DNA from: Phycisphaerales bacterium
GTDB taxonomy: Bacteria; Planctomycetota; Phycisphaerae; Phycisphaerales; SM1A02
Reading direction: 5' to 3'
Assembly: GCA_022446905.1 (NCBI GenBank)
Contig: JAKVBT010000005.1
Coordinates: forward strand, 370,506-434,505
Length of the DNA stretch: 64,000 nt
Part shown: piece by piece, positions 50,001 through 59,706 of the stretch
How the letters are laid out: the number at the start of each line of letters is the position of its first letter
Position numbering within the stretch: the stretch's first letter is position 1
Translations under genes and position numbers: made by a program
The notes under the pieces: model-generated
What the model saw: only the letters and a program-made list of their open reading frames with translations
The model's database searches: none
What the model was told of the DNA's origin: nothing

Positions 50001-50932
50001 CCTGCGTTTACTTTCCAAGGTCGAGTTGATGTGCGATCCGCTTCGGGAACCAGGGCATCGCGAATCAGTTGCACCACCTCTTCAAGTCCGTCTCCGATAG
50101 CGGCGGCGCACTGGCCGTCAGCATCGGATCGCTGTCCAAGATCAGAGCGCATTGCCAGTCGCAAGTCTGCCGTGCGTGGCAGTTCTGGCCATTGGGTTGT
50201 GGCATCGGCGGCCGCGATCAGGAAGTCGGCGCGGGCCAGTGGGTCTTGAGCCACTTGGATGGCCGCTTCTTCAATCAAGTCATCGCTTTCCCGAAGGCCT
50301 GGTGTGTCGACCCAATGCACGATGAGTCCTTCAAGATCAATCGCCGCGCCAACATGGTCACGTGTGGTGCCAGGAGCATCATCGACCAGTGCGCGGGTGC
50401 GCCCAGCAAGGGCATTGAGCAGCGTGCTCTTTCCGATATTGGGAGGTCCGGCCAGCACCACCAGCGGCGGATGCAGTAGGCGGTCGAGTCTGGCACAGCG
50501 GGCGTCATCCGCAGGTGTCCATGTGCCGTCCCAGTCTTGCCACCGCGATGGTTGTGCAAGCAGCAACTCAAGCGCGAGAGACGTGCGGGCAAGTGGAAGG
50601 GCCGCCAGCATGTTGTGTTCATGCTCTTGCGCCGATGGCCACGTGGCGTGGCTGCTGGCAGAGTCAAGTGATACGCCATGGTCAGCCAGCCAGTGCAGGA
50701 CCCGACGTACGACGTGTCGGCCACCGTGAGGCATGATGTGCAGCGTGTGCTCATCGATGCGGGCGAGCAGGACATCATCCAGATCTGGAATGGTGTGCAG
50801 TTGCAGGCCGCCCACATCAGGCAGGGGGCACTGCGCCTGTTGCATCGCGGTGTGCACTGCGCCGCACACTTCGATGATGGCCACCGCCCCAGGGGCATTG
50901 GCCGTCAAGCACATCGCCGTTGATGTGGTCAC
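49997..50932 (-). CDS. MnmE/TrmE-like GTPase, short form
   Basis: GPPNIGKSTLLNALAGRTRALVDDAPGTTRDHVGAAIDLEGLIVHWVDTPGLRESDD; lacks the C-terminal CxGK. Confidence 0.8.
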   Translation of the reverse strand: MTTSTAMCLTANAPGAVAIIEVCGAVHTAMQQAQCPLPDVGGLQLHTIPDLDDVLLARIDEHTLHIMPHGGRHVVRRVLHWLADHGVSLDSASSHATWPSAQEHEHNMLAALPLARTSLALELLLAQPSRWQDWDGTWTPADDARCARLDRLLHPPLVVLAGPPNIGKSTLLNALAGRTRALVDDAPGTTRDHVGAAIDLEGLIVHWVDTPGLRESDDLIEEAAIQVAQDPLARADFLIAAADATTQWPELPRTADLRLAMRSDLGQRSDADGQCAAAIGDGLEEVVQLIRDALVPEADRTSTRPWKVNAG

Positions 50933-51723
50933 GTTGTCTCGTCTTCACCCGACGCGGTCGTGAGTGCTTCCTGGGCAGCAACTGCGATGCCCAGCAGTGT
51001 CAGGTCAGGCACGATGCGATCGACCAGTTCATCGGCACCAAAGATGGCCTCGGCGTCGCCGCCGGTTGCGATGATGGTTGGGTAGGCCTCGTAATACGAG
51101 GCGTACTTCTCAGCCAGTCGGCGGACGAGGCCTTGTACGCCGTGATAGACACCTTGCAACATGGCTTGCGCCGTGTCGCGGCCAAAGGGGTCGTCATCAG
51201 GTCGATCAAAGGTGAGCTCTGGCAGTGCTTCAGTGTGCTCGTGCAGCGATTGAAGTTGCATGCTGGCACCAGGTGCGATCGCGCCGCCATGAAACACACC
51301 AGTGCCATCGATGAAGTCGACTGTGACAGCTGTGCCAGCATCGACCACGATGCATGCCTGTTGTAGTACAGCCCATGCAGCCGTGGCATTGAGGAGTCGA
51401 TCTTGTCCGGTCAGGGCTTCGGGTGACAGATCGCAACTGACTGGAATCGGCAGGTCGCGGCCGACCCGGTAGGGACGGCTCCCAAGTTGGTCAGTCAGGG
51501 CGGACTCCAGTTGGTCGGCAAAAACATCATTGACTGATGCGATGACAATCGGTGCGGTCTGATCGCCGGAGATGGATGCTTGGGCTGTCAGCACCAACTG
51601 GGTGACATGGGCCAGATCGCCATTGGTGGCGGTCTTGGCCTCGTGAATGGCCCGCTGCCGGGCCACACCCACGCAGGTTCGAGTATTGCCAATATCGATC
51701 ACGACCAATTGCATTTCGTCCAT
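50929..51723 (-). CDS. coaX: type III pantothenate kinase
   Basis: LVVIDIGNTRTCVGV, VVDAGTAVTVDFIDGTGVFHGGAIAPG, ATGGDAE. Confidence 0.93.
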   Translation of the reverse strand: MDEMQLVVIDIGNTRTCVGVARQRAIHEAKTATNGDLAHVTQLVLTAQASISGDQTAPIVIASVNDVFADQLESALTDQLGSRPYRVGRDLPIPVSCDLSPEALTGQDRLLNATAAWAVLQQACIVVDAGTAVTVDFIDGTGVFHGGAIAPGASMQLQSLHEHTEALPELTFDRPDDDPFGRDTAQAMLQGVYHGVQGLVRRLAEKYASYYEAYPTIIATGGDAEAIFGADELVDRIVPDLTLLGIAVAAQEALTTASGEDETT

Positions 51724-51760
51724 GCGGTCATTGTACGCCCGACCGGCGGTATCCTCCTGA

Positions 51761-52636
51761 ATGATGGCCACCACCCCAATTGCACAGATCATCGATGGTC
51801 GGACGCTCGCAGGACAGGTGCGGGGCGATCTGGAACGTGAGGTCGCAGACCTGCGGGACGCTGGCTTTGCGGTGCGGCTCGATGCGGTGATTGTTGGGGA
51901 CAATCAGGCTGGCAGGGTCTACGCTGGCAATCAGGCAGCCATGTGTGCAGCGATTGGGATCGATTACCACCTGCATGAGCTGCCTGGAGAATCAAGTGAA
52001 GCCGACATCACTGGTCTGCTGGATGATCTCAATGCAGATGAGGCGGTCACTGCCATCATGCTTCATCTTCCATTGCCCGAGGGCATGGACACGGCACGCA
52101 TTCAGGCTCGGATCGATGCGGGCAAGGACATCGAGGGTGTGAATCCGGCCAATATTGGCGGGGTGATCTATGGCCGCCGCACACTGGTGCCGTGTACGGC
52201 GCTGGCGGTGATGCGACTGATCGAATCCACGGGCATCAAACTGGCGGGCGCTGAGGTGGTCTGCGTTGGGGCCAGCACCATCGTGGGTCGGCCAGTAGCT
52301 GTATTGCTGATGGAAGCAGAGGCCACAGTCATGAGCACCAATATTCATACGGCGGATTTGGCAGCCCACACCAAGCGTGCCGATGTGGTGATCGCTGCTG
52401 CGGGTGTTCCTGGGTTGGTGACCGGTGATATGGTCAAGCCCGGAGCGGTCGTGATTGATGTTGGCATCAATCGAATTGCAGATGAACAGACCGGGCAGTC
52501 CAAAACGGTCGGTGATGTCGATTTCGACAGTGTGTCCACCGTCGCAGCGCACCTCAGCCCAGTGCCTGGTGGGGTTGGTCCAATGACAGTGGCGATGCTT
52601 CTGCGCAACACGGTAGCTGCCGCAGACGGTCGCTGA
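51761..52636 (+). CDS. folD: methylenetetrahydrofolate dehydrogenase/cyclohydrolase
   Basis: VVCVGASTIVGRPVAVLLMEAEATV, PVPGGVGPMTVAMLLRNT. Confidence 0.96.
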   Translation: MMATTPIAQIIDGRTLAGQVRGDLEREVADLRDAGFAVRLDAVIVGDNQAGRVYAGNQAAMCAAIGIDYHLHELPGESSEADITGLLDDLNADEAVTAIMLHLPLPEGMDTARIQARIDAGKDIEGVNPANIGGVIYGRRTLVPCTALAVMRLIESTGIKLAGAEVVCVGASTIVGRPVAVLLMEAEATVMSTNIHTADLAAHTKRADVVIAAAGVPGLVTGDMVKPGAVVIDVGINRIADEQTGQSKTVGDVDFDSVSTVAAHLSPVPGGVGPMTVAMLLRNTVAAADGR

Positions 52637-52647
52637 GCCCTAGCCAA

Positions 52648-53592
52648 TCAGTCGAATAGTCGATCCATGGCCTCGCGGTATCGGGCCAAGGAGTTCATGA
52701 TGACATCATCTGGGAGGGCCGGGCCAGGGGCGGTCTTGTCCCAACCACCAGAAGACACAATGCCCTCGAGGTAGTTGCGGACATACTGCTTGTCGAAGGA
52801 ATCTTGATCGCGGCCGACCTCATAGTCATCGGCTGGCCAGAACCGACTGGAATCGGGGGTAAGGACTTCGTCAATCAACATCAGTTCATCGGTTCGGTTG
52901 CCTTGTTCGTCAAGGGCGTATCCAAACTCGAACTTGGTGTCAGCAAGAATGATGCCTCGTTCAAGGGCATAGGCCGCAGCTCTGCGATAGATCTCTACGG
53001 ACACGTCGCGCAGGCGGTTCATGACATCCCGGCCGGCAATGTTGCAGGCGGTTTCAAAGTCAATGTTCTCGTCGTGTTCGCCAATTTCAGCCTTTGTCGC
53101 TGGGGTGAAGATAGGTTCGGGGAGTTGCTGGCAGTGCTTCAGCCCTTCGTCGAGGGTGATGCCGCAGACGGTTCCATGCTGTTGGTATTCCTTCCAGCCC
53201 GATCCAGTGATATAGCCACGCACCACAAACTCCACCGGGACAACCTCAGCTGCCCGGCCAAGCATCATGCGGCCTTCCACCTGAGCACGCTGCTCATCAT
53301 TGAGGTCCGGAAGGTCAGCAGCGTCGGTTGAAACCAGATGGTCGCCAATTAAGTCCCAAGAACGAATCATGTCGAACCACTTGGTGCTGATGGTCGTCAG
53401 GGCCCGTCCCTTGCCGGGGATGGGGGTTGGCAAGACCACGTCAAAGGCGCTGATGCGGTCGGTTGCCACAATGAGCACGCGGGAGCCGCAGTCATTGGAG
53501 GCCGGCAGTCGGTAGATATCACGGACCTTCCCTTGGCGGCGGTCGGTATACGGGAGATCAGTGCTGACGACAGGGGCTGTAGTGGTATTCAT
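52648..53592 (-). CDS. purC: phosphoribosylaminoimidazole-succinocarboxamide synthase
   Basis: RRQGKVRDIY, ILADTKFEFG, LIDEVLTPDSSRFW. Confidence 0.96.
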   Translation of the reverse strand: MNTTTAPVVSTDLPYTDRRQGKVRDIYRLPASNDCGSRVLIVATDRISAFDVVLPTPIPGKGRALTTISTKWFDMIRSWDLIGDHLVSTDAADLPDLNDEQRAQVEGRMMLGRAAEVVPVEFVVRGYITGSGWKEYQQHGTVCGITLDEGLKHCQQLPEPIFTPATKAEIGEHDENIDFETACNIAGRDVMNRLRDVSVEIYRRAAAYALERGIILADTKFEFGYALDEQGNRTDELMLIDEVLTPDSSRFWPADDYEVGRDQDSFDKQYVRNYLEGIVSSGGWDKTAPGPALPDDVIMNSLARYREAMDRLFD

Positions 53593-53663
53593 GGGCTCAA
53601 TACTAGCAGTTCTGCACAGCGACTCGATATCCACAGCCAAGGCCGTACACTGTCGCGCTGTCC

Positions 53664-55139
53664 ATGCTCTGTTTAGCGCTGCCCGAGTCGGAATCGCGCA
53701 TGACCCTTCAAGATGTCGTGCTGCTGGACAAGGACGAACGCGTCGTCCCGGGAAAGGTGCGCCTCAAGAACGGCGTGATTCAGTGTCGCTGGGCCGATGA
53801 CGGGGCCAAGGCGGTTTCGCTGCGTTGGGACGCTGGGCGGGCGGGTGCATGCTCGCTGCGGACCTGTTTGCTAGCACAGCGGTCCGAGCCCTATCTCCTA
53901 TGTGTGGAACTGGCCAGGCACCGAATTGGCACTTTTGTATTCAAGGCCGAAGAATGGCAGATGTCCAGCCGGCTTGATGCGACGCATCCAGCGATGCAGT
54001 GCTGGGAGCGGGCGAGGTCGCTGTTCACACGCGCCATGGTGATTAGTAATCCGGCAAAGGCCCAGCAGTTTGCGCAGCGTTCATTGTCGCTGGCTATTGA
54101 AGCGACGGAGCGTCTGGCAATGGCGTATGCCGAGGCGCAATTGAAGATTCGATTCGCTACCAAGCCACTACCGTCCACTGCGTTGGGTGCGCGCGTGCCC
54201 TTGATGGAAGTCGATGATGCTGCGCGGAGCGTCGTGCTCAAAGACATGCCTTTGATCACCGTGCCACTTTCTTGGTCCGCTTTGTGTGATGAGCAGGGCC
54301 AGTACGACTGGTCGGGACCAGATGCGTGGATTGGCTGGGCGATCGACCACGGGTGTCGTGTCTTGACCGGGCCATTGCTGGATCTTTCGCCTGGCGGTGT
54401 GCCACCTTGGGTGCGTCATCGTCTTGATGCAGGAGCATCACTCGATGATGTCGCGTGGGATCATGTCCATGCAGTTGTGAATCGATATGGGCCGCATGTG
54501 GGTATGTGGTGCGTTGGGACTGGCCTCAATAGCAATGCTGAAGTCGATCTGAGCACCGACGAGATGGTCAATCTTGTGCGATCTACGGCCCTGTGCATTC
54601 GAGAAGGTGGGCGTGGTCGACGCGTGACCGTTGAGATTGATCAGCCGTGGTCCGAGCATCTGTGTGATGGCCCAAGCGGCATCGATCCGCTTCAGTTTGT
54701 CGATCAGGTGCAGCAGCGGGGCGTGCGTTTAGATGCGGTGGGCTTGAGAATCCGCATGGGAGATGGGCATTCAGGGCGGAGTGTGCGCGATCTCATGGAG
54801 ATCAGTCGCATGGTTGATCGCTACTTTCTGCTTGACGTTCCAATTCTCATTACGCGTTTGGGTGTTCCTGATCATGCGGAACTTGATGGAGGCCGCTGGC
54901 GTGAACGCGATTGGAATCCAGAGACGCAGGCCAAGTGGGCTGCTCGTGCTGTGCTTCTCTTGATCGCGAAGCGGCATGTGCAATCCGTGATTTGGACGGA
55001 CTTGATTGATACTCCACAGACGTGCCCGGCTGGGGGCGGGTTGATGCAGGCTGATGGGACCGCCAAAGTGGTTCTGAATCGATTGCAGTCATTGGTTCGT
55101 CAGTTACGCACCAACAAGGCGGGCGGGGACGACACGTGA
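53664..55139 (+). CDS. GH10-like TIM-barrel protein, catalytic Glu positions apparently lost
   Basis: GH10-like architecture (GCRVLTGPLLDLSPGGVPPWV, VVNRYGPHVGMWCVGTGLNSN, VPILITRLGVPDH, QSVIWTDLIDTPQT). Confidence 0.6.
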   Translation: MLCLALPESESRMTLQDVVLLDKDERVVPGKVRLKNGVIQCRWADDGAKAVSLRWDAGRAGACSLRTCLLAQRSEPYLLCVELARHRIGTFVFKAEEWQMSSRLDATHPAMQCWERARSLFTRAMVISNPAKAQQFAQRSLSLAIEATERLAMAYAEAQLKIRFATKPLPSTALGARVPLMEVDDAARSVVLKDMPLITVPLSWSALCDEQGQYDWSGPDAWIGWAIDHGCRVLTGPLLDLSPGGVPPWVRHRLDAGASLDDVAWDHVHAVVNRYGPHVGMWCVGTGLNSNAEVDLSTDEMVNLVRSTALCIREGGRGRRVTVEIDQPWSEHLCDGPSGIDPLQFVDQVQQRGVRLDAVGLRIRMGDGHSGRSVRDLMEISRMVDRYFLLDVPILITRLGVPDHAELDGGRWRERDWNPETQAKWAARAVLLLIAKRHVQSVIWTDLIDTPQTCPAGGGLMQADGTAKVVLNRLQSLVRQLRTNKAGGDDT

Positions 55140-55447
55140 TTCGGCGTGGTCTGCACAAGCAATTGGCACTGGCCCTGATGGTGCTGCCGCTTTGGACAGT
55201 TCTGCTGTGGTACGTCAATCGCAAGCCCGTGGAGTGGTTGTCGCTACAGGTCTCGCCGACTTCAAGTGATCCGGGAACTTGGAGACTGCTGCCGGGGATC
55301 GGCCCGGTGTTGGCAGGGCGTTTGGCAGCAGCGGCGCCCTTTCAGGATTCGGAGGCCTTATTGGCGGTGGAGGGCATTGGGGAGGTGACTGCAGCCAAGT
55401 TGACACCCCAACTCTCTTGGCCCATGCCTGTGAAGCCAAAGCCATGA
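55136..55447 (+). CDS. helix-hairpin-helix (ComEA-like) membrane-anchored protein
   Basis: TM helix then LLPGIGPVLAGRLAAAAPFQDSEALLAVEGIGEVTAAKL. Confidence 0.8.
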   Translation: MIRRGLHKQLALALMVLPLWTVLLWYVNRKPVEWLSLQVSPTSSDPGTWRLLPGIGPVLAGRLAAAAPFQDSEALLAVEGIGEVTAAKLTPQLSWPMPVKPKP

Positions 55448-58400
55448 GCGCAGCGTGGTGGTCGCGGCTGCATGCAAGTGATGCAGCGGATCAGTTGTCG
55501 GCCCTCGTGGCTGGCGGCGGTGGTGTTATCACTGGGCGGTGGGGATCATCTACGACCATCTTGCTTGGGGCGCTGTGGTCCCGTGGCCCGAGCCGTCGGG
55601 TGCTGGTGACCGCCCATCTTGATCAGGCAGATGAAGCGGCCGATGAATTACTCGACATGGGGGTGGATGTGCAGCGTTTTCCTGCAATGGAAGTGCTCCC
55701 GGGCGAGACTTCAATTCGTAGTGATTTGCTGGCGCAGAGAATCAGCACGCTGTCTCAACTGAAACATGGCGATCGTCGATTATTGGTTGCGCCCATCGCG
55801 GCGCTCATGCAGCCCATACCTCCACTGGAAGGTCTTGGTGAGTTGCTTCGGACGGTACATGCGGAGCAGGCACATGATCGCAATGGCTTGCTGGCATGGC
55901 TTGCTGCAGCGGGCTGGGCGCGCGTAGCGACTGTTGAGCGGCCTGGGGAGTTTGCTGTCCGTGGAGATGTGCTGGATATTTTTCCAGAGATTGGAGAACC
56001 CGTCCGTGTGGACTTCTTCGGTGATGATGTTGAGTCTCTTCGAGTCATTGATTTAGACACCATGGGCTCAGCCCATGCGATCGAGCGTGTTGATTTGATT
56101 GCCTCAGCCGGAGGGCTCTCGGCAGATCCATTGGAGTCCCAAACCGAGCCAATTACATTGGCGTCCGTGCTCGACGATCAATGGGACATCGTCATTGATG
56201 ACCCAGTTGAGGTGCGTGAGCAGGCGCGGGCCTATCTCGATCGGGTTGCTGGCGGTGGTTGGATTGCCCCCATGGAGGACGTCCAGGGGATGCTTGCAGC
56301 GCGGTGTCGCAGCGTCACACTGATCGGACAGGGGCTTGAGCATGCCGATCTGGTACTGCCAGTAACAGCTTTGGCCGCCATGGCCGAACAGGCTGCTGAT
56401 GCGGTGCAACAGCTTCGGGAACTAGCAGGTGAAAGTTCTGTTGTCATTGTGTGTCAACATGATGGTGACTTGGCGCGAATGGATGACATGTTGGGAGCCA
56501 ATACCAACAATATTGAAATTTGCAGTGGTTACCTGCACCGCGGTTTCTGCTGGGGGCAAGGTAAAGAGCAGGTAAGGCTCGTGCCCTATCACGAAATTGT
56601 GCATCGGTATCAAGTCCGACGCCGAGGTCATGCCACGCAGGCACGCCGTTCACTCGACGCATTTGTGGAAATTAAGCCAGGAGACTACGTGGTGCATGCA
56701 GCGCATGGCATTGCGCAGTACATCGGCATGGTCATCCAATCACGTGATGATCGTGAAACCCGCGATGATGTCCTTGAGGAATTTCTTGCTTTGGAGTTTG
56801 CTGGGGGGTCGCGTTTGCTCGTCCCCGCCGAGCGTATTGAGGACGTGCATAGGTACATTGGAGCTTTCCGTGGGGCTCCCGAGCGTTCGACACTCGGGGG
56901 TTCGGCTTGGAAGAAGCGAACCAGTCGGGCATCTGAATCTGTACGCGATCTCGCGGCCGAGTTGCTGCGGGTGCAGGCAGTTCGCAAGAGTCGCACGGGT
57001 TTGGCCTGTCCGCCGGATGGTCCTTGGCAACGTGATCTTGAGACTTCATTCCAGTGGGATGAGACAGATGATCAGATTGCCGCGATGGATGCGGTTGCCA
57101 AAGACATGCAGTCCACGGGGCCCATGGACCGCTTGCTGTGTGGGGACGTCGGCTTTGGCAAAACAGAAGTGGCTATTCGCGCTGCATTTCGTGCCGCAGC
57201 TGCTGGTCGGCAAGTTGCGGTGCTGGTTCCCACTACGGTGCTCGCCGAGCAGCACGAACGGACTTTTCGTAGTCGTTTTGCAGGCTTTCCATTTCGTGTG
57301 GAGTCGCTGAGTCGGTTTAAAAATCCAGCTCAGCAGCGAGCAGTGCTTGAAGATCTAGCTGCTGGCCGCGTCGATGTGATCATCGGCACCCATCGGCTAC
57401 TCAGTCAGGATGTGCATTTCAAGGAACTTGGACTGATTGTCGTTGATGAAGAGCAGCGATTTGGTGTCGAGCACAAACAGCGTTTGATCGAGATGCGCGC
57501 CATGGTGGATATTCTCACTATGACTGCCACGCCTATTCCGAGAACACTGCACATGGCCATGATGGGACTACGTGACATCAGTTCGCTGCAGTCCCCGCCA
57601 GTTGATCGTCGTGCGGTCGTCACAGAAGTCATGGAGTGGGATGGGCGGCGTCTTGGCGCTGCAGTACAACGCGAACTCGCCCGGGAGGGTCAGGTCTTTG
57701 TCGTGCACAATCGAGTCAAGGATCTCGAGGAGGTCGCTGACTCGATTCGTCAACTTGTTCCAGAAGCCAGAATTGTGACTGGGCATGGGCAGATGGCATC
57801 GCGTGCGCTGGAGCAAACCATGCTCACTTTTATGCGGCATGAGGCAGATGTTTTGGTGTCGACCACAATCGTCGAGTCAGGGATCGACATTCCCAATGCC
57901 AATACGATGATCATCAACGAGGCGGATCGCTTCGGTCTTGCAGATCTTCACCAACTTCGTGGACGCGTCGGGCGAAGTCGGCATCGTGGGTATTGCTATT
58001 TGGTGTTGCCGATGACACGTACCGTCAATCCAGATGCGCGACGTCGACTTCAGGCGATCGAATCGTTTTCCATGCTTGGTGCTGGCTTTCGCATTGCCTT
58101 GCGCGATCTTGAGATTCGAGGTGCTGGCAACCTTCTTGGTCCCGAACAGTCCGGGCACATCGCCGCCGTTGGTTACGAGTTGTACTGCCGATTACTTGAA
58201 CAGGCGGTGCACGAACTCCAGCAGGGTGGACAGGTGTCGCGTGATCCTGCAGTGGTCGATCTGGGCTGGCGGGGGTACTTCCCCCCGGCATGGATCCCAT
58301 CAGAGCCGCGGCGATTAGACGCCTACCGTCGCCTGGCGCGGGCACGTACTGCCGCTGATATCGACATGATCATGGAAGATCTGCGTGACGCCTATGGCCC

Positions 58401-58707
58401 AGTTCCGCCGCCGGCGCAGCGAGCGGCCCTGCTTGCCTGCGTTGGTGCCATGGCATCTGCTTGGGAAGTAGACACCGTGCTGAGGCGAGAGCACGACATT
58501 GTGTTTTTGGTGGCCCAGTCGCCACGGTTGCTTGCGGTCTTGGAGCAGATTCAGGGCAAAGTCCGTCAGGTGGGGCAGCCCGACGCAGCTGGGCGCTGTG
58601 AAGTCTGGTGGCGACCGCCTCTGGGATCCATGACCTTGGAGTCAGTCCAGGAGGCCTTGCGTGGTGTGCTGGATGATGCCCCACAGCAGATGATTGGGAC
58701 TTCGTAG
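55444..58707 (+). CDS. mfd: transcription-repair coupling factor
   Basis: CarD-like RID domain (KPGDYVVHAAHGIAQYIGM), DRLLCGDVGFGKTEVAIRAAF, DEEQRFGVEHKQRL, TRG/RecG-like motifs. Confidence 0.96.
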   Translation: MSAAWWSRLHASDAADQLSALVAGGGGVITGRWGSSTTILLGALWSRGPSRRVLVTAHLDQADEAADELLDMGVDVQRFPAMEVLPGETSIRSDLLAQRISTLSQLKHGDRRLLVAPIAALMQPIPPLEGLGELLRTVHAEQAHDRNGLLAWLAAAGWARVATVERPGEFAVRGDVLDIFPEIGEPVRVDFFGDDVESLRVIDLDTMGSAHAIERVDLIASAGGLSADPLESQTEPITLASVLDDQWDIVIDDPVEVREQARAYLDRVAGGGWIAPMEDVQGMLAARCRSVTLIGQGLEHADLVLPVTALAAMAEQAADAVQQLRELAGESSVVIVCQHDGDLARMDDMLGANTNNIEICSGYLHRGFCWGQGKEQVRLVPYHEIVHRYQVRRRGHATQARRSLDAFVEIKPGDYVVHAAHGIAQYIGMVIQSRDDRETRDDVLEEFLALEFAGGSRLLVPAERIEDVHRYIGAFRGAPERSTLGGSAWKKRTSRASESVRDLAAELLRVQAVRKSRTGLACPPDGPWQRDLETSFQWDETDDQIAAMDAVAKDMQSTGPMDRLLCGDVGFGKTEVAIRAAFRAAAAGRQVAVLVPTTVLAEQHERTFRSRFAGFPFRVESLSRFKNPAQQRAVLEDLAAGRVDVIIGTHRLLSQDVHFKELGLIVVDEEQRFGVEHKQRLIEMRAMVDILTMTATPIPRTLHMAMMGLRDISSLQSPPVDRRAVVTEVMEWDGRRLGAAVQRELAREGQVFVVHNRVKDLEEVADSIRQLVPEARIVTGHGQMASRALEQTMLTFMRHEADVLVSTTIVESGIDIPNANTMIINEADRFGLADLHQLRGRVGRSRHRGYCYLVLPMTRTVNPDARRRLQAIESFSMLGAGFRIALRDLEIRGAGNLLGPEQSGHIAAVGYELYCRLLEQAVHELQQGGQVSRDPAVVDLGWRGYFPPAWIPSEPRRLDAYRRLARARTAADIDMIMEDLRDAYGPVPPPAQRAALLACVGAMASAWEVDTVLRREHDIVFLVAQSPRLLAVLEQIQGKVRQVGQPDAAGRCEVWWRPPLGSMTLESVQEALRGVLDDAPQQMIGTS

Positions 58708-58718
58708 GATTCTCAACT

Positions 58719-59594
58719 GTGATCATGGTCCTTTCCATCCTGATGGTTCTGATGTTCGTCGCCCTTGTGGTCTGTATTGATCGTGCGTGTGTGGCAACGC
58801 CGCCGGGTGGGCGGCCGGGGCGTGTGTTAGAGACCGTATGGGCGCCGCTGCTTGTCATCATTCCGAATGCAGCGGGGACCCTGCGTCAGATGCCCGGGAT
58901 TGATGGCGACGTCCTAGCCAGTGTGTCAAGCCCGGTCATTGCTGCTGGACTTGTGGTTCCAATGTTGGTGATGGGTATTGGGCGCGATCGTGGTTGCCCA
59001 TGGGGGGCCGACGATCGAATGCCGATGGCATGGCCCTTCATCGGAGTGCTCCTACTCGTGCTGGCTATTGCCGATGCGGTTCCCGTTGAGCTTGGTCTGG
59101 TCATTTTTGCGATTGTGACCGTGTTGGCTTGGTGTCAGTCGATTCCGCGTGCTGGGGAATCCTATGGTGGCCCTGGGGCAGTCTGGTTGTTGGCTGCTGG
59201 GGTCTGTTCCGTGGCAGCGCTGATCGTGTCCTTTCCACTTGGACGCGTGGCGGTGGGTATCACAATCTGCGGTCAGATTGCACTGAGCTGGGTTGTTCTT
59301 CGTCGACGAGGCCAAAGAGCGGCTTTGCAGACCGCTGGGTGGGCCGCCGTCTTGGGGGTTGGATTGACCACTGGGTTACTAGGCCACTCTGAGGTTGTGG
59401 CGACTGTGATCCCCGTAGCTTGGACCCCATTGATTGAGCCGACCTGGCCATTGGCAGTGCCTGGCATTCTGCTAATGCTGATCTGTGGGTGCATCGCCAC
59501 TCAATATCAGTGGCCTCGGCGTTGGCAGTGGTCCTGGGGGGTAGGCACAATGGCTGCCTCGATCGCCGTTTTGGCATGGCTTCGAGTGGCCTAA
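58719..59594 (+). CDS. uncharacterised multi-pass membrane protein
   Basis: About 290 aa with repeated hydrophobic segments; no family recognised. Confidence 0.7.
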   Translation: MIMVLSILMVLMFVALVVCIDRACVATPPGGRPGRVLETVWAPLLVIIPNAAGTLRQMPGIDGDVLASVSSPVIAAGLVVPMLVMGIGRDRGCPWGADDRMPMAWPFIGVLLLVLAIADAVPVELGLVIFAIVTVLAWCQSIPRAGESYGGPGAVWLLAAGVCSVAALIVSFPLGRVAVGITICGQIALSWVVLRRRGQRAALQTAGWAAVLGVGLTTGLLGHSEVVATVIPVAWTPLIEPTWPLAVPGILLMLICGCIATQYQWPRRWQWSWGVGTMAASIAVLAWLRVA

Positions 59595-59706
59595 GCGGCG
59601 AGATTCAAGTTCTCCAGCCATGGCAACCGATTCCATTTTGGCTGCATGGATGCGGCGACAATCCGGCCAGCAATGCTGGCCCTGAGAGAGGTCATGGAAG
59701 GACCGC

